Assembly: GCA_028023455.1 (NCBI GenBank)
Contig: JAQFVV010012398.1
Coordinates: 5,482,682-5,546,681, forward strand
Source: Epiperipatus broadwayi
Lineage: Eukaryota; Onychophora; Udeonychophora; Euonychophora; Peripatidae
Direction: 5' to 3'
Length of the DNA: 64,000 nt
The translations under genes and the position numbers were made by a program. This document shows, piece by piece, positions 1 to 9,111 of the stretch. The notes beneath the pieces are model-generated. The model was not told the DNA's origin. It did no database searches and saw nothing but the letters and a program-made list of their open reading frames with translations. The first letter of the stretch is position 1; every line of letters starts with the position of its first letter.

Positions 1-1165
1 ATCTAGGGTCTAGATATAATATAGGGGATTTAAACACAGACTTTCAAGCTCCCTCCAGCCATCCATATATATGACCACATGCATGTGAAAAAGATAAATG
101 ATCTCCAGTATATGTATTTTGTGCTGAAGTAGCATTCATCAGTTGGTCCAGATTACCTCCTACTCATATATTTAATCAGTGCTTTGTTTATATTAAGATA
201 ACAAATCTTCACACTTTAATGGACAGGCTTCAATCTACTCCAACTCTTCAGCCATCCATACCATTAAAAATCTGATGATGGAACACCCAAATCTCTTATT
301 AATGCCAATATTATTGTCATACCCATTTTGACTTTAAGTCACTCCCCTCATGTACAGGACCTTGTTTATTTAAATACACAGAAGAGGGATGGGCAGGATA
401 CAGGCTGAATTTGTAATATTTTAAATACATTTTATATACCTGGAATCTAGATGGAATATAGGAGATTTGAATACAGACTTTCAAGCTTCCTTCAGCCATC
501 CACTCTATCTCATACATCTGATACAATGACCACATGCATGTGAAACAGATAATTGATCTCCAATATATGTATTTTGTGCTGAATCAGCACTCGATCATCA
601 TCTTCCACACATGTAAGTGCCCAGTTTATATTAAGATAGCAAATCTTCACACATTAATGGACAGGCTTCAATCTATTATACCCTCCAACTCTTTATCCAT
701 CTATACCATTGAAAACCTGATGATGGAATGCCCATATCCCTTGTTAATGGTAGTATTATTGTCATATCCATGTTGACTTTAAGTCACTGTGATCCTTCAT
801 GTGAATCAGTTGTATAAGGTAAAGTGGATGGCTGAAGAGAGCTTGAAAGTCTGTTTTCAAATCCCCTATATTACATTTAGACTCCAGGTATATAAAATAT
901 ACTTTTATTTAAAATATTACAAATTCAGCCTGTATCCTGCTCATCTTTCTTCTGTGTATTTAAATAGACAAGATCCTGCACATGAAAAGTTAGAGTGACT
1001 TAAAGTCAACATGGGTATGACAATAATATTGGTATTAACAAGGGATTTGGGCATTCAATCATCAGATTTTCAATGGTATGGATGGCTGAAGAGTTGGAGT
1101 ATGGAGTAGATTGAAGCCTGTCTATGGAAGTGTGAAGATTTTCTATCTTAATATATATAGGAAAT
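1..1165. repeat. Foldback family A: large imperfect inverted repeat
   Basis: A unit starting near 10 (TCTAGATATAATATAGG) starts again near 445 in direct orientation, giving a period of about 430 bp. The stretch 798-1165 is an imperfect reverse complement of about 180-545, so the region can fold with arms of about 365 bp and a spacer of about 250 bp. Shared landmarks are GGACAGGCTTCAATCTA, GTCATACCCATTTTGACTTT and TGGATGGCTGAAGAG, the last in the inverted arm. Related single copies lie at 20576-20821 and 61610-62010. Three ORFs of 69-80 codons here are chance readings across the repeat. There is no transposase, so this would be a non-autonomous foldback or MITE-like element. The left end may continue beyond the window. 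Confidence 0.7.
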
Positions 1166-2526
1166 TAAAATACCAGTTCTTGTTGAATAGAATACTATGT
1201 TACAATAATGACATGATTTGTATTAATTATCTATCAAGACTTATTTTCTATTATTTCTCTCTAGACAAATGACTTTTTTGCATCAATAGGTTCAAACGAA
1301 TGAACTGGCCACTTTTTCATGTGGAAAAACTATATGCATATATATATATATATATGCATCATTTTTAACACAATATAATATTACTGATCTACACACAATT
1401 CCTGGAAAGTCATGTGGCATCTTTTTTGTCCGCATAGATTCATTTGATGATTATACCATAATTAAAATTTACATAAGTTCTATATTATTACTGTTTATTT
1501 TTTATCATTAGTATAACTTAAAACTATTATACATATTGAGAATCTAATGCTATGGTGCATCAGATTTACCATTTCTATGACCTAAATTTGAATCCAAGTT
1601 CAGTATATATGAAAAAAAAAAAAGATTCCAGTTAGGCATAATCCAGATAAATATTCAACATTGATTGGAAAATGGATATCTAACACAGAAGTTAAAAGAT
1701 AAAAGAAGAATAAAAGGAGACCTAAAGGTTTCAAGAATCAGTTATTAAGAAAGTCTAGTGAGTATTGTTTTCTTCTTCATTGTTTCTCTATTAGAGATTG
1801 TTGAAGAAGACATAGCCTTGCAGTGGACTTATTTGACTCTTTCACATAAGTTTTTTAACAGCTTAATCAATCATTGTTTTTATATATATATAAAAAAGAA
1901 AACTAATATAGCTGGGATATTTTATTTTAAATAATTTATAGAATCTTATTTTAATTGATTATAACTGACTGCTTTCTTAAAAAGGTCTATTGAAAAGGTA
2001 ATTAAACGTTACTTGTTAGGCTGGAATATAATCCTGCATGCAGCAAATAATTTATTAAATTAAAAAATAAATATTTTTGTAAAAATAGTTTAAAAAAATA
2101 ATTTATTACATTTATTCAAAACAAATGCTGGCTTTTTTGTATTATTATTTATTTACAAGTTGTTTTAACATTATTTTTTCAAATCAAATTTTAATCTTTT
2201 TTGAATGTTAAAGTCAATTCAGAGAAAAAACATTACAAATTATTTAACATATAAAGAATAAATACTATTTTATATATTAATAGAAATATAGAACATTGTT
2301 ACATTTAAGTTAATAGATATATTTTGAATAAAAATATTTATATTATCATAGTAAGAATAAAGTTGATCTTAAATGCAGTTAAATACTTTAAATGTAACTC
2401 ACCTGACCACCAACTTCAACTAAATAAATCAAGCAAGCTGAAAAAATAATAATTATGTAATTATATGTTGCACTATTTCTATCATTTTGAATTAATTGTT
2501 AAGTATCTTTAGAAAATTTCTAGTGA
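1166..2526. other. AT-rich stretch, no gene seen
   Basis: No ORF of note. It holds a short TA run near 1338-1357 and many A/T homopolymers. A tRNA-like trace near 1550-1600 (GGTGCATCAG, then TTTGAATCCAAG) is too weak to call as a SINE. Confidence 0.5.
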
Positions 2527-2720
2527 CCATTGCCTTAGCCTAACTGGTTATGAGCATCACTTTAAATTCAGTATTATCTAAAAATCTTAGATTTGAATCT
2601 CATGCTAGTACTGGTATTGATCAGCCAACAACACCCAAAGAAAAATAACACAAAGTGTTGTGTCATATACTAACTTGTGTGTTATTACTAACAATTGGAT
2701 GCATTCAAAAAGTTTAAATA
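2527..2720 (+). repeat. Possible tRNA-derived SINE remnant
   Basis: An A-box-like TAGCCTAACTGGTTATGAGC is followed about 55 bases later by a B-box-like GATTTGAATCTC, then by a non-tRNA body. This is the usual head and body order of a tRNA-derived SINE. No target-site duplication or second good copy was found in the window, so the call rests on the promoter-like boxes alone. Confidence 0.35.
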
Positions 2721-2844
2721 AAATTTGAATTTTTCTAAGGACACTTAACAATTAATCCTAGAAAATCAAAATTGATGAACATATAATTATAAGTAAAATA
2801 CTATCAATACAAACTTTCAAATAAATAATATATATATATATATC

Positions 2845-2945
2845 AAATATACTTAAAACATCCACTTCACCACACATTATATGAATAAAAAATATCAGAT
2901 ATAGTCAAATAACACTTAAGATGCACCTAGCACATTTCAATCAGA
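2845..2945. repeat. Fragment of a small hairpin element (family C)
   Basis: The order of motifs (ACTTAAAACATCCACTTCACC, then ACACATTATATGAATAAA, then TATCAGATATAGTCAAAT) is shared with the element at 19308-19443 and with the stretches at 31925-32220 and 32297-32400. It sits directly beside a short TA run. Only one arm is recognisable here. It is non-coding. Confidence 0.45.
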
Positions 2946-3137
2946 TCAGATCATGATTTCTTCATTTATCTTCATCATTTGTTTAATGTTTATCAATACA
3001 AAATTATTACAATATGATTTACAAGTATAAAACTTTCTGTATTACAACATTAAAACTAAACACTTCAGATAAATATATTATTGATTATAAAAAATAATAA
3101 AAATATTATGTATAGTAGCTACATAATATATATATAT

Positions 3138-4765
3138 TGTACCGAGATCGAAGTTGGTACATAATAATTTAATCTAAAAAATTAGTAAAACAAAAATCTT
3201 TCGTTAAAAGAAATAATATGTAAAAGTTTAAGAGTTTTATTACAGTTTGTTTTCAAAAAAGGTAAAAGTCAAAGAGTTTGAAATAAAATTTAGAAAATAA
3301 TTAATTAGAAGGGGAGAGGGGTTTTGTTTAGAAGCATCAAACTAAAAGTTTTATAAAAGGAAGTAAAGAGTTTTTCTTATTAGTATTCGTTAAAATAAAT
3401 AGTTAAAAGTTTCAAAATATAAATCTTTTTTTGTTTGAATTGAAGAAAAAAAGTAATCTTAAAACTAGTATTGAGTTTAGATTAAAAATACATGTGCGTA
3501 AATGATGAATGCTTGTTAATAAAATATATGTGTGTGATGATAAACATTGCATAAATATGTGTGTGTTAAAATAAAATTATGAAATAAATGAAAATTATAT
3601 TTAAAAAACAGCGATGGCTACTAATTAAAAACAAAGGAAAAAACAACACATTTGTGATGGCTGCTAATTAATATCTCCAACAACAGGATTATAAGCTTAT
3701 ATCAAAGGACTTTCGACAACAGATTGCCGGTGGACATGAAAACAAAAACATGTCTCATATATAAATAGCCAATTTTTTAGCGGACATTTAGTAAGGACAA
3801 TCAGTTGAGTTCAATCAGTCAGTCAGTCAATTCAGTTTATTAAGAATCAATCAAGAATGCAGTGTTAAAAACACGGGAAACATGCAGCTTTCTCCAGCCT
3901 GGGTCCAGTAAATAGCAAAATCTGCCCATGAAAATAATGTCTGTGTAACAGCTTGAAGAATCTCTGTCAATATCTAATTGTCTCCAAGTATAGTGCCAAT
4001 GGATAATAATCAAACTCCTCAAGAAACTTCCTAACCGGTTAGAGATATCTCATTAGAAGCAGCAAACAGCAAGATGCATCCATGTCCTAAAATCCTAGGT
4101 AAAACATTTTCTTATATTCATTTCTAAAAGTTGCCATCGCATCCGTAAAAACTCAAGATTCGAATTATATGAACTATAGCACATAAAAATGAACTATTAA
4201 TTTGTGGGTTCTAAATATATGTGTTTTATATTCTTTAATGCTTTATTATATATGTCGGTGTGTGAATTAATATGTGCGTGATCATTATATTTAAAATACC
4301 AGTATTATATTAGTAAATAAGATTGATAAAATATTTAAAAATTAGTTTAATAATGTTAATTAAAATAAATTGTATTTAAACTTAAACTTTAGTTGTCGGT
4401 CAATTCTTTTCATCAATTTTTTATCAATTTTTTATCAATTCCTTTCACCACTAATTTTGTATAAGTTGTTATTGAGTACAAGTAGCTGAGCTAGTCTATG
4501 GGTATAACTTAGGTGTTGAGTTAGTGGCCATTATTCAAAGTGCGTTGTTTATTCTTCTGAATAAATAGCTGGCGCTCATGTTTACACAAAACAAAAAAGT
4601 GCTTTGAACTTCGTGTTGAACTCAACAGTCAAGAAGAAGTTATGTCCTGGAAATGTAATGCTAGTTATATATTTTATAGCTATCGTTTGGATATGCATAC
4701 TCTCTGAGTATGTTCTCTGCCTAAGAGACCGGTGTTTTGATCCGATCATATTCGAACCTGGTACA
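3138..4765 (+). repeat. Left LTR
   Basis: Nearly colinear with 13418-15013 over its whole length, with scattered substitutions. It keeps a segment of about 26 bases near 3858-3885, between two ATGCA copies, that the right LTR lacks. It contains a TATA box (3758-3768) and an AATAAA near 4560-4565 followed by a GT-containing stretch, the normal order for LTR transcription and polyadenylation. ORFs of 60-67 codons at 3840-4022 and 4582-4807 have no sign of being real genes. Confidence 0.85.
3758..3768 (+). promoter_or_regulatory. LTR TATA box
   Basis: TATATAAATAG, in both LTRs (right copy near 14043-14053). An initiator-like CATTTAGT or CATTCAGT follows 25-30 bases later, a normal pol II spacing. 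That this is the element's start site is inferred from position only. Confidence 0.55.
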
Positions 4766-5125
4766 ATGGCTTCTCCCAACATTGGGGCTGGACCTAAGAA
4801 ACAATAGTAATTAAATACTTTGTTTCTTGTTTGAAAAAAAAAATTTTATAAAAAAAAATCTGAATCTAAATTATGTATGTTAAAGTGGTTTAATTTTAAT
4901 TTTAAAAAAAGAATTGACGGAAACTTTTTTTTCTTTAAATGAAAAGAGATTTGACATTTATGCTATCAAATCAAAGACAGATATTCTGGGCAGAGTTAAA
5001 GCATTAAGAATGTGTAGAGAAAAGGACAAAGGGGGTGGAGTTAGCCGTGTGTTTTTTTTTAAAAAAAAATAAATAAATAAGTCGTATATTAAATTTAGTC
5101 AAATAAAAAAAATATTGTTTTAAAA

Positions 5126-5398
5126 ATGGAAATAGAAAAAGAAGAAATATCTGAGATGCAGATGTTGATGAATATGATGCAAGAATTCAGGCAAGAAATC
5201 AGGCAAAGTCAACAAGAACTCAAAGAAGAATTGTGTAAAGAATTCAGGAAAAGTCAGCAAGAGTTCAAAGAAGAAATGATTAGAGAAATAAGATGTGAGA
5301 TAACAGGAAAGGCAGAGAAGAACCAAGAAATCAGAGAGTTAGATTTAACTAAAGAAAGTCAGGAAATTGAGGTCATAAAAGAGATAGAAATTAAATGA
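5126..5398 (+). CDS. Small coiled-coil ORF of the LTR element, 90 aa
   Basis: First sizeable ORF after the left LTR, from an ATG. The product is dominated by E, K, Q, R and I with heptad-like spacing, and contains a repeated block (SQQELKEEL, then SQQEFKEEM about 16 residues later), so it should form a charged coiled coil. No CCHC knuckle or enzyme motif is visible. The position would suit a reduced gag-like or packaging protein, but that is inference. It may be a chance reading of purine-rich DNA. The next ORF starts 7 bases after its stop, in another frame. Confidence 0.4.
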   Translation: MEIEKEEISEMQMLMNMMQEFRQEIRQSQQELKEELCKEFRKSQQEFKEEMIREIRCEITGKAEKNQEIRELDLTKESQEIEVIKEIEIK

Positions 5399-5405
5399 GA
5401 GACAT

Positions 5406-5711
5406 ATGTTCAAGGTAGAAGATAGCATAGAAAAGTTTTTACAAAATTTTAAAAAGGTTAAAGTTATAGTTTGTGTTCATTTTAAATGGAGATTTAAAAC
5501 GAAGAGAAAGAATAGGAAAAAATATTCACGGTTAGGAAAAATATGGAGGTCTGCAAAGCTTGAAGGCTTTCTAATTTACAAAGTTGAAAATAGAACAGAA
5601 CATGAAAGAGATAAAATAATAAATTATAAGAGAGGGATAGAGAAGGAAGGAAAGTTAATTTATATTATAGAGGTAGTAGAAAGAAAGAAGGAACCGCCTG
5701 ATAAAGTTTAA
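5406..5711 (+). CDS. Lysine-rich ORF of the LTR element, 101 aa
   Basis: Starts 7 bases after the coiled-coil ORF. The product is basic, with a cluster near residues 30-45 (FKTKRKNRKKYSRLGK), followed by a segment around residues 50-75 that vaguely recalls the beta-strand end of gypsy-type pol proteins. I do not recognise a family. It could be the surviving tail of a deleted pol gene or simply a purine-rich open frame. Confidence 0.3.
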   Translation: MFKVEDSIEKFLQNFKKVKVIVCVHFKWRFKTKRKNRKKYSRLGKIWRSAKLEGFLIYKVENRTEHERDKIINYKRGIEKEGKLIYIIEVVERKKEPPDKV

Positions 5712-6352
5712 AAGTTAGTTAAGGGTCAGAATATTAAAGTAGCCGGAAACAATAAGGACCGGAAATGGACTATGAGCACGAATATGATTATTCTAATGTA
5801 AATAAATCTGATAAATTTAAATCTGAAACTTCTATTTAAAACTAAAATAATAAATTAAAAATAAATGAATAATGATAAATTAAAAGTAAAGTTAAAATCA
5901 GGAGTTGTTTAAGTAATAATAATAATGGAGGGTTCGTAAAATAAACAATTTTTTTTACATGCACATATTAATTAAGAAGAAATGCTTGTAAATAAACAGT
6001 TCAAATAAATAAAAAATCAATAAAATCAAGTTAAATAAATGGGTCATGTTAATGATTTAAAAGTAATGTTTGTAGAATTAAATAAATGAATAAAATAACA
6101 GAAAAACGTAGAATAAAATCAAGTTAAATAAGTATAATATAACTGTAGAAAATAAGGTAAAATAGTCGTAATAAAATAAAATAGTTTTTGAATATACGCA
6201 AGTTAATAAAAGGAAATAAATAAATGGTTTAAAGTAAACAAGTCAAATAAAATACCCGTAAGAAAATATCTGTGTAATAATGGATCGTAATATAATAAAA
6301 ATAGTTTTTCTGAATACACGCACGTAAATAAAGAAGTTAAATAAATGGTTTA
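5712..6352. other. LTR-element internal region before the LINE, non-coding
   Basis: Very A-rich DNA dominated by variants of AAATAAATAAA and AAGTAAATAAAT. No ORF or RNA gene was seen. Similar A-rich text resumes after the LINE at 12652, as expected for one internal region cut in two. Confidence 0.55.
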
Positions 6353-6369
6353 AAAGTAATACCATAATA
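6353..6369. repeat. Target-site duplication, 5' copy (17 bp)
   Basis: AAAGTAATACCATAATA, repeated exactly at 12635-12651 on the other side of the LINE. Bases on either side differ, so 17 bp is the full duplication. It fixes the LINE ends to within a base or two. Confidence 0.9.
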
Positions 6370-6385
6370 CTTCCGCTTTTGGCAG

Positions 6386-6392
6386 CCATCTT
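6386..6392 (-). promoter_or_regulatory. YY1/Pho-like site at the LINE 5' end
   Basis: CCATCTT, within GGCAGCCATCTTCG, is 17-23 bases from the element's first base. This matches the YY1 core CCATNTT and lies almost where mammalian L1 carries its YY1 site, which helps set the start of transcription. The match is read from sequence; function is inferred. The broken LINE at 21049 lacks its 5' end, so conservation cannot be tested here. Confidence 0.4.
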
Positions 6393-6508
6393 CGTAACTA
6401 GTCTTAAAAAGCATCCCTTAGTGTTTTACAGTTTTAGGAAGACGGGACGACTGTCCCTTTACCTTTACGTCTGTTATTCAAGGTAAGTCAACTTTTTAAT
6501 CATTTTAT

Positions 6509-8890
6509 ATGATGGAAAGTGATAATATAACCGATAAAACTAAAAATAAAGTAAGCCCCGATCTCAGCATTCAACCCAACAATGCGGTCATCGGCCGTAA
6601 ATTGTATAGCCTTAGATCTAATCTAAATGCATCTAAACCACCCGTTACAACAAATAAAAACCCACAAATGAGTAAATCAAAAGAAAATTCCATTGCAAAT
6701 ATCAACAAAAGTTTAGAAAATATTCAACTTACCCCTAATACAAACAATAGAATAAATATCTCGTCAAGCGAAACTATTGATACAAGCGAAAACCAATCAT
6801 TACCTCTCCGAAGCCTTTACTCAACCACAGAAGATTATAATGAGCAATTTCCTTTGCCCAACAATTCAATTAAAACTATATCTGGAAATAAACAAAATTA
6901 CCAACAAAATGATACCGACGAAATTTTTAAAGTAAAACATTTTCCACCAGAGGTCGACAAAACCAGTACTGTGTCAGTACCGTTTGTCAACAGTAAATTT
7001 AAAAATAAAAAAGAAGAAATAAATTATAAAACTGATAAATTTCATTCTAAAACAATCAAAGATTTTAGCTCAGAACAATCCATTGCTACATCAGCTAACG
7101 TGCAAGCTAAACCAATTACCTCAATATCAATATTGGAAAATCCCACTACGTACGCAAATATCGTAAGGTCAAAAAATTCTGAGAGCATCTCTGAAAATAT
7201 TAAGGCCGATAATCTCAACGAATTATATTTGAATCTCACAGAATTAGACATAGAAAAAGAATCAAACACGCAGGAAAATGTCTCTTTTAATATAAACAAT
7301 ATTAACGATGATATGTTCCTAGAAATAAACAATGAGTTCAACAAAACGATACCCAACTCTCTATATAAATCGTTTGCAAACTATTACAGCGATAAGTCTT
7401 TAATCTTAGCCATAACAAATCATCAATGTGCTTTATATAAATTCCCTGTAGAACAACTCTACAGTCTAATCAATCAAAAGCAATTAGGCAGAGGCATTCA
7501 CATGATCCTTAATCATCCCAATGACCGCTATGTGATCGTAGAGTTTAAAACGTGGGCAGACCGAATGAATTTTAAAAATAACTACAAATCTTTAGGAAAT
7601 TATATACTATGCTCCATAGATATGAACCGTCCAGTTACACTATCTGGCAGAATTCAAAACTGCCTTGCCCACTTAAATGAACAAGAAATACAAGACATCC
7701 TTATTAATTATGGTTCAGTTAGCAAATTTAAACACCTATTAAATCCTCACTTCGAAGATCAAATCCTGTCCAATACAGTTACCTTCACACTTACATTAAA
7801 GAAAAACATTATACCCACTGACATACCCACGATTATTACAGCAAGAGGCTCTCCTATGGTTTTGACATTCAGAGGAGTACAACCACAATGTTTCTTCTGC
7901 CTTCAAAGAACACACCTCATTAAAGACTGTGCAGCAAGAATATGCACACACTGTGGTATTAAAATGAATAAATTTCACAAATGTCCTGGTAGACCTATTA
8001 ACAAGTCCTTAAATAGACAATCATCACATAGGACTAATTCAAACAGCAACCTCACAAACCCAGATATTCAGATTCAAATAAATCCTCCAACAAAACCTTC
8101 CACATCCAAAACTATATTTCAAAATGAAAATATTCAAGAAAGAACAAACGTCAACCTTTACACTAATAGTAGTAAATCAGAGAACCAAACAACAACAAAT
8201 ACTGCTCCTAAACCAATCACGCAAACTAATAATACTCAAGATCAAACATTCGAAACAACTTATACTAATCCCCAAGAAATAATATTAGGTCAAACTCTTT
8301 CTACAAAAGAAGATAATATGACCAAACCATCTAAAGAGAACAAGATAAACCCAGGCGATGAAGAAAATACACTCAAAAAATGTCAAAACAATTCTTCCAA
8401 TATAACTCCTAACCAGCTTAAAACAACTGATAACAACCCTAAACAGAGTGAACCACAAACTATCTGCAATTCTTCAACTCCTGCAAGAATTAACCTACCA
8501 GACGAAAAGATCCATCAAACACCCAACCCGAAAGTCAGCATGATCGAAGATTCACAACTGTTACAGCAAACAGAGAATGTCTCAAGTCTAAAATTCGAAC
8601 AAAAATCTTATGACAATAAAATAACACTACTATCAAAAGAACAGGAAAAGGAAAACAACACTAATCAACTTCAAAATCCTCAAAAAATTGACACAACAAA
8701 TACCCAAAATACAATTAAGAAAATTAAAAGAAAATCAATTCGCTCAGATAAATCAAGCTCTGATGATGACAGCTCCCACCCGGTACTTTACTCACCACCC
8801 CCCTCTAACAAACAAATCTCCGATAAATCCAACTCAAAGCTTCACAAATCCATAGAAAAAAGAGGAAAACCATGGATCTTACAACCTTAG
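6509..8890 (+). CDS. LINE ORF1 protein, 793 aa, zinc-knuckle RNA binding
   Basis: Probable nucleic-acid-binding protein that coats the element RNA. Residues 1-280 are rich in S, N, K and T and look disordered. About 285-450 is a folded region with alternating hydrophobic strands that could hold RRM-like domains. It is followed by two zinc knuckles: C461-C464-H469-C474, then C479-C482-H490-C492. The order folded region then two knuckles is shared with the ORF1 remnant at 21050-21952. The C-terminal 300 residues are again N, T, Q, K and S rich, with an acidic SSSDDDSS near the end. The start is the first ATG pair after a short 5' UTR. The ORF is long for an ORF1 and unbroken. Its end overlaps the small middle ORF by 19 bases. 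Confidence 0.85.
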   Translation: MMESDNITDKTKNKVSPDLSIQPNNAVIGRKLYSLRSNLNASKPPVTTNKNPQMSKSKENSIANINKSLENIQLTPNTNNRINISSSETIDTSENQSLPLRSLYSTTEDYNEQFPLPNNSIKTISGNKQNYQQNDTDEIFKVKHFPPEVDKTSTVSVPFVNSKFKNKKEEINYKTDKFHSKTIKDFSSEQSIATSANVQAKPITSISILENPTTYANIVRSKNSESISENIKADNLNELYLNLTELDIEKESNTQENVSFNINNINDDMFLEINNEFNKTIPNSLYKSFANYYSDKSLILAITNHQCALYKFPVEQLYSLINQKQLGRGIHMILNHPNDRYVIVEFKTWADRMNFKNNYKSLGNYILCSIDMNRPVTLSGRIQNCLAHLNEQEIQDILINYGSVSKFKHLLNPHFEDQILSNTVTFTLTLKKNIIPTDIPTIITARGSPMVLTFRGVQPQCFFCLQRTHLIKDCAARICTHCGIKMNKFHKCPGRPINKSLNRQSSHRTNSNSNLTNPDIQIQINPPTKPSTSKTIFQNENIQERTNVNLYTNSSKSENQTTTNTAPKPITQTNNTQDQTFETTYTNPQEIILGQTLSTKEDNMTKPSKENKINPGDEENTLKKCQNNSSNITPNQLKTTDNNPKQSEPQTICNSSTPARINLPDEKIHQTPNPKVSMIEDSQLLQQTENVSSLKFEQKSYDNKITLLSKEQEKENNTNQLQNPQKIDTTNTQNTIKKIKRKSIRSDKSSSDDDSSHPVLYSPPPSNKQISDKSNSKLHKSIEKRGKPWILQP

Positions 8891-9105
8891 ATACCATTGA
8901 TTCTCCCGATGAATCTCAGACAGATTACTCTACTCCATCAGACACCGAAGACTTCATGGATGCGATTCCTCAACCAACAAATATATCACCAAGCCATCTA
9001 CAAGTTCAATCACAAGTCTCTGACTGCCTAACAACATCAGACCTCATTAATATAGAGATGTCCCACATTCACTTGGATCACTTTGCTGAGGACGGTTTGG
9101 ATTAA
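8872..9105 (+). CDS. Small acidic middle ORF of the LINE, 77 aa
   Basis: Lies in the -1 frame relative to ORF1. Its ATG is 16 bases before the ORF1 stop, and it ends six bases before the ORF2 ATG in the same frame as ORF2. The product is acidic (many D, E, S and T; last residues AEDGLD). I recognise no domain. Either it is a real third ORF translated by termination-reinitiation, or it is the former C-terminus of ORF1 cut off by a frameshift. In the related LINE at 21049 an in-frame TAA also sits just before the ORF2 ATG (22099-22101), so the stop-then-ATG layout is shared. Confidence 0.45.
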   Translation: MDLTTLDTIDSPDESQTDYSTPSDTEDFMDAIPQPTNISPSHLQVQSQVSDCLTTSDLINIEMSHIHLDHFAEDGLD

Positions 9106-9111
9106 TCTATC

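Noticed and set aside
4582-4807. Overlapping 66-67 codon ORFs on both strands at the end of the left LTR
   Set aside because: They span the LTR boundary and are not kept in the right LTR; chance frames.
8855-8872. Slippery A-run before the ORF1 stop as a -1 frameshift signal
   Set aside because: A six-A run is present and the middle ORF is in the -1 frame, but the codon phase does not give the canonical X-XXY-YYZ heptamer. Termination-reinitiation or a mutational frameshift fits better.
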